Source: Marchantia polymorpha subsp. ruderalis (Eukaryota > Streptophyta > Marchantiopsida > Marchantiales > Marchantiaceae). From it: a stretch of 64,000 nucleotides of DNA. The stretch spans positions 15,130,501 through 15,194,500 of the forward strand of contig AP031353.1 in assembly GCA_037833965.1 (NCBI GenBank), read 5' to 3'. The notes beneath the pieces are model-generated. The model saw nothing but the letters and a program-made list of their open reading frames with translations, had not been told where the DNA came from and searched no databases. A program made the position numbers and the translations under genes. This document shows positions 20,536 through 33,749 of the stretch, piece by piece (the first letter of the stretch is position 1; each line of letters opens with the position of its first letter).

Positions 20536-23500
20536 GAACATCCCTGAAACAGGAGATCCAGATAGACGCGTTTTGTAATCCATGGCGCCCGAGTGCTGAG
20601 TGCTCGGTGCTCGTTTGCCGGCGCTAGCCATAGTTTGAACTGATACGTACGCAGAAGGCAGAACATGGTACAGTGGAGCGAGAGATGAATGTCAACAACC
20701 GGAGGAATCCGTAGGCAAACGCAGGACGGAGAGATCGGGTACCTTGAGGTACGCCAGGGTTAAATCGGGAGCTGGGCAAATGTGCCACTGATTGAGAGAT
20801 GATGAAATCAAAACAGCATATTCAAAGCCCGGAGAGTAATGGGGAAAAAGCTCCGTGAGCTCCGGAAGGCGCATGGATATCGATACGTGTGCATGCACCA
20901 TGAAGGCCCGACCTGATGATTGCTTTTGCTCGTATGGAAACGCGTAAGCCGCTCGGTCTCAGCTCGCCATTGGCCGCCAGACAGCTCTGCACTGTCTCGC
21001 TGTCGTTACAGTCGCTTAAAGTGCAACTTCCTCTCCCTTTTCCCCTTTCAACGTCGCCCCCTTCCCGTCTTGAGTACCGGCCGTACCTCCATCCATCCAT
21101 CCATAGCTCCCAAAACAATCCATCGTACCCTTCGCCCTGTAACGTTCGCTCACTCTCGACCTCCTGAGGGTTTACGGAATGGCTCGTACAGGGCGACTTC
21201 AAATCCATTGAAGATCTAGCTCGCTCGCTCTCCACCGATCTACATCACAAGGACATGTGTCCACTGTGATGAAGATTGCAAACTCAGTCTTGTTCTCATT
21301 CGAAGGGTCGGTCGTACTTGCAAGACGGGCAACTGGTTCTGGTTTTGTTTTGAGCCTGTAGCTTGAGTGAACTTCGTGATTGAGCTTCAGTGAGTTTGAT
21401 TACAATAAATCGTCTGTGTTACAGTATGGGAGAAAGTACGTACGTACGTGTTGTGCGGTGGACCAGTTTTTACAGGTGCTCGTATTTGTTGGCAGCAGCT
21501 GCTGGCCACGGGTGGAATCTATTATTATTCCACAATGTTTCAGATGTATGAAGGCGGAGGAATAGGGCTTCGTACGAGCTGGTGACTGAGTTCTTTAAGA
21601 TGGCTTTGGTCTTCTTAAGGAATGGCGCCCCCTCCCTGGACCTTTTGGTATCAGTTTATGGTTGTGTGTCTCTCTGTGCGTGTGCTCGAAATCTACCAGA
21701 CGGACATAATACTGTACTACAGTTAACAGTACCATAGTAACATGTAAGCTTTTCTTCGACCTTTCGCCGCTTGCAGCCTTTTGAAAGATTTGATGAGCGA
21801 CGCTGCATGCATGCGCGGCTTCTAAATGTTCCAACCCTTGTCAAGCTCATGGACTGAGCGTTTTGTGTGATGAAGTAAGTTTACGACGCATGACGAGCAA
21901 AGCAACTGCATGGGCAGGTTTCGATCTTTTCTTCATTATCATGGTTTTGATGTTCACATTTAGACCAGTGCCCGGATCGATCCTTCCTTCGAACATTTGA
22001 CATTAAGCACGAATACGAGCTGCCTTACAACGCTGCAGGAGCACTGCCTTGCCTGGTACTCATGGCACACAACTGAAATGAAAAACGCTTCAGCAGCTAG
22101 CTACTGGCCTGGCCTACTGTTGTAATAAACACACCAGCGAGGGCTTAGGATGCTGGAATTCTTCCGCGAATAATCGTATCTGAATTCATTATGCCAAACA
22201 TAAGACAAATCTTACCGCCAAGGCCAACACAGTCCAACACAGTGTTCTAACCTGAGTTGCAGCGAAGTCTACAATAAAGTGCGCATGATGAAGAAAACTA
22301 TGAACCGTGCTAGATCTAGACCCAAATCCAGATCTATAGCTAGACTTCATTAGTCTAAGCTAAATAAAAGATCATAATCAGCCTAGAAACTCTGAACTGT
22401 ACTGGCTGAAGGGATTTTTGGAGTTCGCGGCGTTACTGATGTGAATCAAGTCCAGGACGAGGACGAGGACGTCGGTGTCGACCCAGAGCAGAGCAGGTGA
22501 GACGTTTTGAGCCGGGTACGAATAACGAGTCTCGTTGGACAAAACTTGTCGACTGATTGTGGTACGACTGAGAAATTCCTGTGGATCTGTCTACACTGTC
22601 GAAGTAGGACGAACGTACCTACCGATCTAGACGGAGAGCATATGTTGCTCTGAGGACGAGCAGACAGATTAGATTAGATGGGGCTGCGTATGGTTCCAAT
22701 TGTCAGTGGCTCGAGTCTTAGTGCCAAGTGCAACAAGTGCCTGTTATATCTGCTGTACCTTGCGGAAATACGTCAAGGGCAAGAGTCAAAACGATGCGAG
22801 CTTCTGCTGCATGAGGCGAGAATGATTTTCTAGTCTGGGGACAAGCTCGTCCCTCGGCCAGTTGCTGTGCCCCGCTGAAGTTCCAAGCCCTGCACCATTA
22901 TCTAGTTTGAGCGTCGCCCCTGCTCAGCCTTATTTTTTGCTTCCGTTCGATGGGGGAAAGTGAATTATCATGAGGCCGAGTGGCAACAATATTTAGCTGC
23001 AGCTGCAGGAGCAGTACCATCAATGAATTATAATTCGGAGCATGCCTGGAAACCGAAGCTTGCGGCATTCCGATGCCAGACATTTCCAGGCGGAGGACAT
23101 GCATGCTGTTGTGTTGTCGTTCGGGCGACCAATTTAGAAGGTGCAGAGTTGAGGGTCAGCGACAGCAACAGAGCTAGACCTTGGCCGGTCTGGGTGGCCA
23201 TGGCTGCTGCCACCGGATCACTCGCAACTCTGTGCAAGATGAGCCAAATGCGAAGCTGCATGTGAATGCCACTGGCATTCTGGAATTTCAAGGCCGGGAG
23301 TTTCATGTAATGAAATATAATGTGATGCAGTTGTACAGAGTTTATGTCCACACTACCTTCGAAAAGGTTCTGCTAATCAAGAGATGGATAACTGTCACTT
23401 CCACAAAACCGTATCATATGATTAAATGGTAGAGTTAGTGAGAGAACCGTAGATCGGATTCTGATACTAGCGAATATTACTCAGTACCTTCTGGATTCTC

Positions 23501-25090
23501 GAATAACTTATCTACACCGTATAATACCCCAAGCGTTCACCGTATGAGATTGATCATGAGTGTATGATGTATATAACGCAAGGATACAAAGAAGAGTACT
23601 TCAGAGAGTGTGTACGCATCTGTTGGATTCTGTGAAACTACAGTTGAAAAGAGAAAATGTGGGAATTCTACGCGTGTTAGTGGAGCAAGAGATGGATAAC
23701 TGCATGGAGTAAACAAGATGCCTATCTTGGACAACACGCTGTAGGGTTGTACTAAGTTCAAGGTAGCCGTGTATCTAATTTCCAGATCGGCAATTTAGAT
23801 TTCAGATTCTCTACGTTATGTCTGCGTTTGAAGACTCCTCATAACGACCGGGTGTCGCTTACTCTAACCGGTGCAGGAGGAGCACGAGTACGCTACACGA
23901 GCAAGTGCGAACGTACGATGCGATGCCATGATGCGTACGTTTGATCCCGCAAAACATGGAAGAGGGAAAATCTCCTCATGTGGGGCGTTGCGTTGCCTTG
24001 CTTCCACCGAAGATTATCGAAGCAGAACGCCCCGCCTCAAATTTCTTAATCTAATCGACGATTGTATAATCTCTTCCAGACAGTGTGGGATGTGGATCCG
24101 AGCCCCCAACAGGGAAGTCAACACATTAGTGGTGTACAAGGACAGTCACCAATGTGGGAATGAATGTACCCGCTAAGGAGCTTCGAAGCATAGGGTCCGG
24201 TGGCAGGAAGTCTTTCCGGAATTGGAGAGAGGGAAACTCCCACGTTCAGAGTCTTGCTACATTTCGAGGCTTGCTGTACATGTGTTTTTATCGAGGTGAT
24301 CGATTCAAAGTCATAAATGGTGTTATTCGAGGGTGCAGTCTTCTTGTTTAAACGAGACGAATAAAACATATGAAGATTCGAACCTTGTTCATTTGGGGAG
24401 GTGGGTGGGATTCTCTACTTTGTGCGAGCACATATTGAGAAAGTGTTGGTGGATAGCCTACGAGAAGAACGGGAGATTTTAAAGAACCGAAAGCCGCAGT
24501 AGAAAGAAATTGACGAGTATCTCTCAATCAATCAACCAGTGGTAGCTCAAGACCGAGGTGGGATTCGTCGCTGGCGCCGTCGGTCCGTGCTTCCATGCCC
24601 AGCATTCTTGGCCGACAAATATCCATCAGGCGGTCGCAGCTAGGGCTCATGTTTTAGGCACCTCTGTCAGACTCTAGTCAGAAATTCCCTTTCTGCAACC
24701 GCAGTGCGCAGGTTTCCGAAGGACCGTATTTCACTTGGACATGATCTGCTCCATCACGCACTCTAATTTATGTGGATATCCTTTCATTCGGTGGCGGGAT
24801 AATGTTCTTGGTTAAATCACAACACAACTCCCTTCTCTCCCAACTCAAGGCTGCATTCTTTTCCCTATGGGTGATCCGTTGGTTCAGATGGCCACCGGAT
24901 CAGGTGCGTCACCTTGTCATAATCTTTTCGATTCCTTGTAGAAATTTTCATTCCCTTTGGTTTGTGGAACCGAAAACCAACTCTTCTATTTCTAATGTCT
25001 GTTGGCAAGGTTAATTATCCATGAGAACTTGGGTGATTTGGTTAATTAGCACTCACTCTACTAGTATAGTAGGGACCGGATCTACCGAAC
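20536..25090. other. Spacer, no gene assigned
   Basis: Scattered short frames without recognisable domains. A short (GTAC)n run is at about 21436-21448, CCAT units are at 21088-21103, and a GAGGAC repeat is near 22459. None supports a gene. Confidence 0.5.
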
Positions 25091-25094
25091 TAAG

Positions 25095-25705
25095 TATGTA
25101 CTACGGCCCGTTCTCTAGTGCCACCCCATCGTACTTGACTGGTGACTTCTCCAGTGACTTCGGTTGGGACAGAGCAAGTAGATTGTAGCAAATGTTAGTC
25201 GCGTTACAGGATGCTTGGAAATATTCATCAACTCTGATTCATGTGAATCTGCAAAATTGCCCTTGTTAGTGTTGTCAAAGCTCCATTTCAAGCTCTCGTT
25301 TTGCCCACTAACACCTGCAAGAATAGTTTTTCCCTTTTGCCATCCCTTTAGAGCATTTAGCCAAATGCTCACGAAAATGACCCAACAGATTCAAAGAAAA
25401 TTGCGTGGGGATGTACTTCGGCCCGTTCTCTAGTGCCACCCCATCGTACTTGACTGGTGAGTTCCTGGGAGACTCTAGCAAACGGTAGTCGTGTTGCAGC
25501 CTGCCAAAAAATATTCATCAACTCTGATTCATGTGAATCTGCAAAAGTGCGCTTGCTAGTGTTGTCAAAGATACATTTCAAGCGCTTGTCTTGCCCACTA
25601 ACACCTGCAAGAATAATTCTTCCCTTTTGCTATCCCTTCACAGCATTTCGCCAAATGCTCACAAAAATGTCCCAACAAATTCAAAGAAAACTGCGTCGGG
25701 ATGTC
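25095..25705. repeat. 315-bp tandem duplication
   Basis: The block starting at 25098 (GTACTACGGCCCGTTCTC) recurs at 25413 (GTACTTCGGCCCGTTCTC). Long stretches agree, for example ATTCATCAACTCTGATTC and TTGCCCACTAACACCTGC in both. The two copies have diverged by substitutions and a small indel near 25145/25460, so the duplication is not recent. No domain is recognisable in either copy. Confidence 0.85.
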
Positions 25706-27033
25706 CAAGAGTTTTGGACTGGGGTTGGACCAATCTCTAGAGGTAGTAACCATAGTTGCACAATTTTCTCAGCAAGAAGAATCCTTGCTATATATGACAC
25801 GAAACAACCTCCACGATTCAAGAAATCATAAATTCTGTCAAACTCAAAGACTTAAGCTCTATCCTTAGTCCATGTTTTCGAGGAGTTGGTTGGCTTCAAC
25901 GAACCAACTCATCATGCGTTAGTTGCTCCGATCATTTGGGTGACTTGGCTAATTATCTTTCACTCTAATATAGTAGGTTCAAGGATAATTAACCTAAACA
26001 GAGTGATAACCAGCGGTTCACTAATTTTAATATATTCATTTATAGTTCATTTTGATCAAGTATCAAAATGAACAGTAAAATCCACAAGAAGAAAAGTGTC
26101 CACATCTTTCCAAAAACAACGAATTGCCAAAGCTATCGAGTATTTTAAGTATTCTATATCATATAAGCTACCAACTTGTGATACCATTAGGGCGCGGCAG
26201 CTGGGTGTGACATTTCTAGGTATGGGATTTGAGCCAATCCATACACATGAAAGTACAGGTTTTGTTGGTGTTATGATGGTCATTGTACCTCACGAAGTTC
26301 TCGGTGCTCTTGCTAAATTCTGCAAATATTATGGTCTACAAGGGTGTCAAAATTTTTTCAGTTGGTTATAGAGATGGAGAGAATGTCCAACATGATGAGG
26401 ATTGTGTAAATTGTGATAAAAGGCATGGAGCACACTTGTTCTTGTCATTTTGCCTAAACTACTTCACAACACAAAGCAAAAATTGGATGCTTATTCAGGT
26501 CCATCTTCTACCATGATAACCCTTGTTCTGTCTTGAAGGAGATTAAAGATGTGGTGGGTGCAACTAAGTTACTGGGAGGAAGATGAGCTCTCACTTTTGT
26601 TCTTTGTTAAATGGACGAGACTTTCTTCTTGGCCTAGGTTGGTTTATTCATCAATTTATGTGATTTACATTTCATTTATGTGTCTCTGCTTCATTATTTC
26701 TTATTATTACGATATTGTTGTAGCTATTAGTTATTGTATCTGTAGTTGTGAGTCACTTGTATTGTATCATAACACAGGCATTGAAAAGGGTTCAAGAATT
26801 CACGTCAATCCAGATTAAAAGTTCAGAAAAAACAAGAAGTATCTACAAGCTGTCAATTCCTCCATGTTGTCCAACATTTATGTACTATTGTGTACGTAAT
26901 TTCATCTTTGAATAACAAAGGGGAGGTAAATGGTAAATAGATCAAGCCCGTGGGACCCAAAGGGTCAAAAAGCTAAAAAACAGAAAACAAACAAACAACA
27001 AACTCCAAACCAGGAGAGAACCAAAAGAACCCC
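25706..27033. other. Spacer with small inverted repeat, no gene seen
   Basis: AT-rich sequence with only random frames. A 12-bp inverted repeat with a 5-base loop (GTTCATTTTGAT / ATCAAAATGAAC) lies at 26045-26073. A ~50-bp motif with the core CTAATATAGTAGG at about 25930-25980 has a relative at about 25030-25076. Confidence 0.5.
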
Positions 27034-27360
27034 CTAGCTAGTGCCCATACCACTAGAACAAATACTAAAAACGTCACTCATAAAACTACCTAAATCGTAA
27101 TTCTCAAGCTGCAGTAAAAAATAAAAATTCTCAACAAAAACCTTATGAGACACTCTAATCTCAATATATCTAGTACAAGTAACAAACACATGCTCTTCAT
27201 CCTCAACTTTTCTTCCATCACATACCTTACAGATACGTTCACTCCTATCAATGTTCAACAAACTCACTTCCTCAATCCCAAGACTATAAGATATTGTTCT
27301 ATGTCAAGCAATAATATGACATAAAAATGTAGAGATGTCCGCAAGTAAATATCATCGTTC
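27034..27360 (-). pseudogene. Relic of a retroelement reverse-transcriptase zinc-binding C-terminal region
   Basis: Read on the minus strand, the frame gives an ISYSLGIEEVSLLNIDRSER stretch followed by ICKVCDGRKVEDEEHVFVTC. The C-x2-C ... EDEEHV-x3-C pattern is characteristic of the C-terminal zinc-binding (zf-RVT-like) module of non-LTR retroelement polymerases in plant genomes. Two TGA stops lie upstream in the same frame (about 27301 and 27353), both at plausible former CGA codons. It is a short dead fragment, and no polymerase domain accompanies it. Confidence 0.6.
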
Positions 27361-29633
27361 ACAATAAACAAACATAGGATTCACACGAGAACTAGTTAGC
27401 CGTCACTTAGGGTTAATTAGCCCTCACCCTAATATACATGATTCTCTGATTGGTACTACACTCTAAACTTATTGCTACTCATCCGAGTAACCTATAACAC
27501 TGCAACTTCCAATGAGAGAAGAGTGTGGAGTAGAATGAGGTCTAATTAGCCCTAAGAAAAGAATAACCACTAGTCCATAACAAGAGAAATTGTCTTGCAG
27601 GACATGTTAAGTGAAGAAGTTCAATAAGCTCTTCGGTGGACTTCATGGGCTTGCGAAGATCTTTATCTTCCACAAAAATTTTGGCATGCTCTGAGGATTG
27701 GAAAGTAGGCGTGTATGATTACTCTGCAGAAGAACAAACTTAGAACCCACTACAGTAGAGCTGTAATATGTCCAATGTAACCCTCTGGTTTGATATTTCC
27801 GACAAAAAACTCAATTCCTAGAGTAGGAATGGACTCGTGTTAAGCTTTGGTTCCAGCAAAAGTAATGTAGCTCCTTAGGCACTGAAATCTCCAGTCCGTG
27901 GCCTCGGGTTCATCCATATTCTTGGACAGCCCGAGAACGCCAACGCTCTTCCATGTAATTGCGACTCTGGTGTGAAGGACTCTTATTTACAGAGCTGTCC
28001 CGGTGCAGTCTATCAGATCTATCGCACTGTATACATATCACTTCTTCGTGTGTCCAGTTAATTTCAATTGAACATATCTCCTCCCTCAGTACAACAGCAA
28101 CTCACCGATTGCTATCTATTTGCATCCACTTCAGTTCATTGCATTCTGTCATGTACTCCCACATTGTTCTGAGCGACTGTAACCGAATGGGGTCCAATCT
28201 TCGATTTGGGTCGCTTACATCTTCTTACACCCTTTCAGACAGTCTATACCAAAGAACCTTCAGAGACAGAGAGCATAAGTCTCCAAATTAGTGACACATT
28301 TTATCCTTGTTCAGTCGGCACATCTCCATACCCCACATGGAAAAACTGGAAACAAGGTCCTGATGGGAATGGATAACCAGGTTAAGCTTTGGTTACATAA
28401 TCGTCAGATCGTGAAACGAATTCCACTTGTCAAGCTTTATTAACCTTGAAGCAGATGGCATGAGATTTCTGCTGCTGTCATTCCACAAGCTTACAAATGA
28501 ACGTCCTTGGTGAAGACACAAGGAGGAACCAGACATGTCGTGGTTTCCTACTTCAAACTGCCCTCTTCAATGTTCACCTGTCATAGCCTGTAAACCTTGG
28601 ATACTCTGTTTTCGCTCGGCGAAGCTACGACGAAGGACGAGGAGCAAATTGGGACGAAGACTAAGTTCCTGTTAATGTCCATAGATGTGTTCGGAATTTC
28701 TAGATTTCAACCAAGTAACTCATCCTCCCGTCAAGTTCGTGTGTCCAAAGGATATCCTGTGTCAGAGTAGAGTCTTTGGACGTCGAATCAGAGCTTAGGA
28801 ATTCAAAGTAAGTTCCAATTGTGTGCTCGGTTACTGTGGTAATACCCCAAAGTCCTGGTTCGAAAGTTCAATCAAAATTAACGTTCCTTGTTCGAGATTG
28901 TGATGCTGTGAATTCACCACTGATGGTGACAGTGCCCTTTCGACGACCAGGAACTTCGCAAGGCTCTGCCAGTGTTTGTAGCAAACAAAACTATTCCTGA
29001 AGATGTTAAGAGGACAACATTGGAAGGAACGATAGTTCTCGCTGACCCATTCTGCACAGGTGAAGTGCAGCTTTAACATAAGCTATGTTTGCAAGGCAAG
29101 AGGACCCTCAGAGTTTGAGATTATCGATGCTTAACCGCTATAGCAGTGGAACCAAACAGCACAAATAGAACAGACTTTCTCCACCTCTTAGGGATACATG
29201 TGACACTGTATTTGGGGGTCATAGATAAGATCCCCTAGAGAAAGAAATAGCTTCATCATGATGGTCCTGTCAGTGCTCGATTGTAATCTGCGTCTGCCAA
29301 TCAGAAGAGCAGAAGCAAGAAGCTTCCCGTGCTTTGTTATAGAAGCTTCCCCTTCCCCTTTTAGAAGGTACAGTATGAAAGCTGATGCACACTACAAACG
29401 AGGTTTCTGACCTTCACTAGGCTCCACTTTGATTTTGATTTATGTTTTCCGTTTTAGTCCGCTTCGGACTTCCGTAGTATAGCACCTTTTACTCTCATTC
29501 CTTAATACAAAACGGAGATGTGACATCGCCATTACGTTCATCCTCATAGTGTTTGACACACAAGCAATTCATTGAAAGCGTCACCCTTAATCACATACTT
29601 TACAAATAGATTCATTTCGATCGGCAAATTTCT
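27361..29633. other. Spacer, no gene seen
   Basis: No recognisable coding sequence. The last few hundred bases probably include the 3' untranslated region of the minus-strand gene that ends at 29634. Confidence 0.5.
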
Positions 29634-29966
29634 TCACCTAATAAATAGCGAAACTATCCATTGAACGATGGAGGACACTGCCCAAAGAACTCCGAGCATA
29701 ACAACAAGTCCGGCTATGATTGTCAAGACTGGTGGTCCACTGCTATTCTCCACGTCCTTTGCTCCAGGGCTGGAATCGGAAGCCACGGGCTTCTCCTCGT
29801 TGCTTATAATTTCCTTCTCACTACTCGCTTGCAAAACCCACTCACGTTGCTTTCTCCCAATCCTTGATGAAGTCCTTAAGCTTCCTACACATTGCAGAGG
29901 ACATAACCCAATCATTTGGGTGAAAAGAGACAAGTTAGAGCAAGTAGTCCAAAGTTTGGGTTTCAT
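29634..29966 (-). CDS. Small single-pass membrane protein, probably plastid-targeted
   Basis: A 110-residue frame. The first ~48 residues are basic and Ser/Cys/Leu-rich with no acids (ending KQREWVLQA), like a plastid transit peptide. An acidic linker with EEKPVASDSSPGAKDVENS follows. The C-terminus is a strong membrane helix, PPVLTIIAGLVVMLGVLWAVSSIVQWI. This architecture of transit peptide, short acidic stroma-facing linker and C-terminal membrane anchor is common among small thylakoid or envelope proteins of unknown function. I do not recognise a named family. The ATG at 29966 is the only upstream Met that gives a transit-like start, but an additional 5' exon cannot be excluded. Confidence 0.6.
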   Translation of the reverse strand: MKPKLWTTCSNLSLFTQMIGLCPLQCVGSLRTSSRIGRKQREWVLQASSEKEIISNEEKPVASDSSPGAKDVENSSGPPVLTIIAGLVVMLGVLWAVSSIVQWIVSLFIR

Positions 29967-32110
29967 ATTAGCTCCAAGATTACATCTCGTATTTTAGGAC
30001 CCCACAGCAATTCCATCTAGAGCAAGACACAGGAGAATGTCACTGACACACTAATCTTCAAACTCCCCACCTTCTTGGGTGTCATCGGACAATCAATTAG
30101 CGTCTGCTCAAGGCAGATTGGACTTCTCAACTCAGAATTTTCTGTATTCAAGAGTCGAAGTCAAACAAGAACTAACTCAATTGCTTTACATATAACTAGT
30201 GCTCAAACTTCGTGTTCAAAACAGCAAGAGTCATCCTGTCAATACCAGACTGTACCGAGTCAAAGCAATCACATACTGGAGCCGTTCGGATTTCCTCTTC
30301 CTATAAAGCACCAGAGTAGACTTACAACAACAGGGAGTAGGAATTTTTTCACATTGAGGTTTAAATCCCCATAGACAGAGCAAGGCAGAACGAAGGCACG
30401 TGGCCAATCAGTAGTTAAAAGGATAAACAGAGCTTTAGAGTCTTTGAAGTACAGAAGCTGGAAGAAACACATTGATCTTCTATGATTATTTCAGCGGCGA
30501 GTATTTGGCACTACAATTTCATTCGCATGAGTTCCAAGAAGCTTTCCATGGGGACCACGACCTGGGCTTTTGCTAGAAAAGAGCTCGTGATGTTATTGAA
30601 CATTGGACTGCTCATCTCTACATAGTCAACTTTGATCTCGAAACGACTGGCAAATGGTGAGAAGGCTTGGTGATGCTACAAGAAACAGATTTGAAAGAAA
30701 ATTCGCTCGTGTAGGTTTAGTTCGCAAGATCTGGCACACCCAACGTGACAGGAAAGAGTAACTCCAATTTATGAACTTCTCACACGGACAAGGAATGTGT
30801 AAAAGTTTCGGACAGAAACTTTGCACAAAACTGGCAGATGAATCAAACAAATTCTAGGATTTCCAGTTTTGGTCAGTGATGAGTGCCCGTATGACAGCTT
30901 GCCATGCGTTACAAGAAATCTACCAAAGTGAACAGAGCGCCACATAACACGAACGCAACATGACAGTGCAGGCCTTACCGCAATGGTGCAACTTCTCTGC
31001 GACATCCTTCCTCCTGCGATCCAAGAGCAAGCAAGCTATCAAGCCCCAATCCGCAAGAAGAAAGACATTCGACCTTTAATGCGCTACCATAGACGTAACA
31101 AAGTCATCCGATGGAGATTCGTGGAATGAATTTCACAGTCCAGACTCATAGCCATAGCTGCCAAGTTCATTACATTCCCATTTAGAGCAGCTCAGTGCAC
31201 AGTCGACTCTCCAATCTTCCTAAACCCGAACAATTTGAGACCTCACAGCAAGCATTGGAAATCAGATCACGAGTACAAGCTCGATCGTACCGCAGAAGTG
31301 CAGACGACTGAAATGTCGAGAGGCGGGCACTCTTGCTCCGGACAGGCGGGCACAGACCGGGAATGCCGAGGACGGAGAGCTGCGCAGTCAGAGCCATATT
31401 CCGCTCGTACAATCAATCCACGCGAGGCAGAGAGAGTAATTGTGAAATCGTGAAATCGATGCGCAGCTGCGCCAGCGATGGCTGCGAAGATAGAGCACCC
31501 TCCTCTCCGCTGGCGACTGGATGCCGGAACCCGACGCACCGGACGTTAGCTGACGTTATCGGCTTTCCATCGTTTTGTCTTCTAGTACACGGTCCACATT
31601 TCGAACTACTGTGCTCCACTTCACGTGAGATGTACGAGGGAACGTTAGGGGCTGCAAACCCAAATTCCTGAGGCACGTTCGGGAGTGAGCACCTCGCCCA
31701 TCCTTCGCACATCACTTCTACGCAGAAACATGCAACCCTGCTCGGTATGAGGAGAACGACGAAGAGTTTTCAAGGCCGCTAGAGACGAGATGAATCGCTG
31801 AAGAACCCTCCACCGCCACGGATGAAGGAGAGTGCAAAGTGTCAGTGTTAGCTGCGGGCATACAGACGTAACCAACTAGACAAGATTAACTCACGTGTAA
31901 CAATCATATTTTCTTGTACAGGAGTTATTTTTCACCACTTGTTGCTGTTTTGCGAGAGCAGATTGAATGCCGATACGGATTATGGTGTAATATTCTTGAT
32001 TTTCGTTACTATTGCTTCGCACGAGAAAAGAAAGTACGAGTACATAAAATCCGTTCCTCAATACTGTCGACGTACTTGGGGAAGTGGACTTTTACACCCA
32101 ATTAGTAAAA
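29967..32110. other. Spacer; possible minus-strand promoter region
   Basis: The GC-richer segment 31200-31700 contains overlapping short frames on both strands without recognisable domains. It may be 5' untranslated or promoter sequence. I see no certain gene. Confidence 0.4.
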
Positions 32111-32386
32111 CTTGATAACAATTAGACCTTTCTGATACCTCCTTCACTAACCTCGTAATCGCGCGCTTTAGTCATTTGACTGGGCTTTATAGTCGTCTTG
32201 CTAACCTTCGCTATGATCTCGCAACGCTGGTATTTATTGAGAATTTTCTCGTTTCTTTCTTCGACATTGCAGCTAAAAAAAACAATTATAAAGTTAATTA
32301 TAAAATTATTATTAATTTGTCTAAATTGCGCTAAGTAAGCACAGTACTGCCAGGTTCAAGTTGCGTACTTAGGCGAGAGACTACTG
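32111..32386 (-). mobile_element. Truncated pogo/Tigger-type transposon end with HTH remnant
   Basis: Reading leftwards from 32386 the sequence starts CAGTAGTCTCTCGCC and continues through TAAGTACGCA, matching the terminal inverted repeat of the larger element at 35588-37691. About 100 bases inside, a frame gives NKYQRCEIIAKVSKT and then DYEVSEGGIRKV, the N-terminal CENP-B/psq-like helix-turn-helix region of pogo-family transposases, related to CEIVAKLSKT ... YNVSEGDIRKVW in the larger copy. A TAA follows and the rest of the transposase is missing. Confidence 0.65.
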
Positions 32387-33394
32387 AAATGATTCCAAGC
32401 TTATACCATGCCTCAAACACTCCATCTTTCGTCCAGCCCTTTCGAAGCATGAAATTTGTGATTGTTGTCAAATGCTCTTCGCATGCCACTGAAACACACA
32501 AAATAAAGATTCTCATGGTTCAAAGTCTTGGCTTCATATAATATGAACTAGGAGAATTTCTTTGCTGAAACTTTTTGAAATTGCTACAATGGCCCATTGT
32601 TTGTAACCACGGTGTTCATCCTCCGACATAAAGGGAAGGGTTTGCACATAAACCTTGGTGTTTACACATAAAGTGAAGTTTCCCTTTATGTGTAAAACTT
32701 GACCCGAACTCTTTCTGTTTACTTCGAACGAACATCCAGACGTTTTAGGACTTTATCTGCCTCACATCGTTAGAGCTCAAGAAGTCAAAAGACCAGTACG
32801 AAATATGTCCGAAATAAAGTTTTGCGAGTATGTTTTGATCTTTTGGAAGATGCTACTACTGGGTTTGCTATGCTTCCCTTATTAATATGTAACAGATATT
32901 AAATTTTGTTAACAAATATTGATTTATGTTGGGATTTTGAAACTGAACAGAAGATATTGCTAGAATTTGTAATGAATATTGTTGAACAATGTGCAATATC
33001 AATCTTTGCTGTTGAGATTTAGTAAAAATCATGAAATGATGTTAAACTTGAACTTAGTAATAATATATCAATCTAACACTATTTTTTTTGAATGCCATGA
33101 ATAATCTTCATGATGTCATCAATATTTAATATTGAAGTTCAAAAATATCATGATTATGTGTTAAAATTTATCCTGATAATATATTATTATAATATTATAT
33201 TCCCACGCAAGATTATATAATATATTATTGATCACGCAAATTGGCCAAGTAAATACGGACACAACACACGTGCAGCTGATTAGGCGCGGACAGTTTACGT
33301 AGTGCGTAGAATGTGCAAAGAGCTGCCACGTGGCAGGACATGCTACAAGGATAGATCAAACGTGCAGACATGTAAGCAAATAGTTCGAGCAATC
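32387..33394. other. AT-rich spacer with a 13-bp hairpin
   Basis: An inverted repeat TTTACACATAAAG / CTTTATGTGTAAA with a 10-base loop lies at 32661-32696. The rest is strongly AT-rich and shows no coding sequence. Confidence 0.6.
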
Positions 33395-33580
33395 GTAGAC
33401 AGGTTGGATAACGAGGACAAGTTTGAGCAGTCTCATGTAACTTGTTGAAGATGTGACAAGACTGGTCACATCAAGAGAGACTATCATGTGAAGGTCAAAG
33501 GCGCAGTTCTTCCTTCATTAACAAACGTTGAAGAATACCTCAACCTCGAGGATGACGATCTGCCGAATGAAAGTTTATGA
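33395..33580 (+). pseudogene. LTR-retrotransposon gag zinc-knuckle relic
   Basis: One frame gives VDRLDNEDKFEQSHVTC, then a stop, then RCDKTGHIKRDYHVK and an acidic tail with EEYLNLEDDDLPNESL. The C-x2-C-x4-H-x4-(C) layout is a gag zinc knuckle, probably Ty1/copia-type. The inner stop is TGA and the last Cys is Tyr (TAT), both explicable by G-to-A transitions. No other retrotransposon domain is readable nearby. Confidence 0.5.
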
Positions 33581-33749
33581 TAGTTAGAGTGTTATAGATT
33601 TGACTACAAACCAGGTTATGTACAGCAGAATGAAGCGCGTCGACATCCTGTATCATTTTATTAAACAAGAGATTTCTGATAAAACGACTGAATTAGTCAA
33701 GATAGACAAGTAAATTTAATCCAACAGATGCATTATTTAATGACCAATT

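Noticed and set aside
22960..23265. 101-codon plus-strand frame with Ala and Cys runs
   Set aside because: No ATG start at the left end, no known domain and no splice context. Composition looks random.
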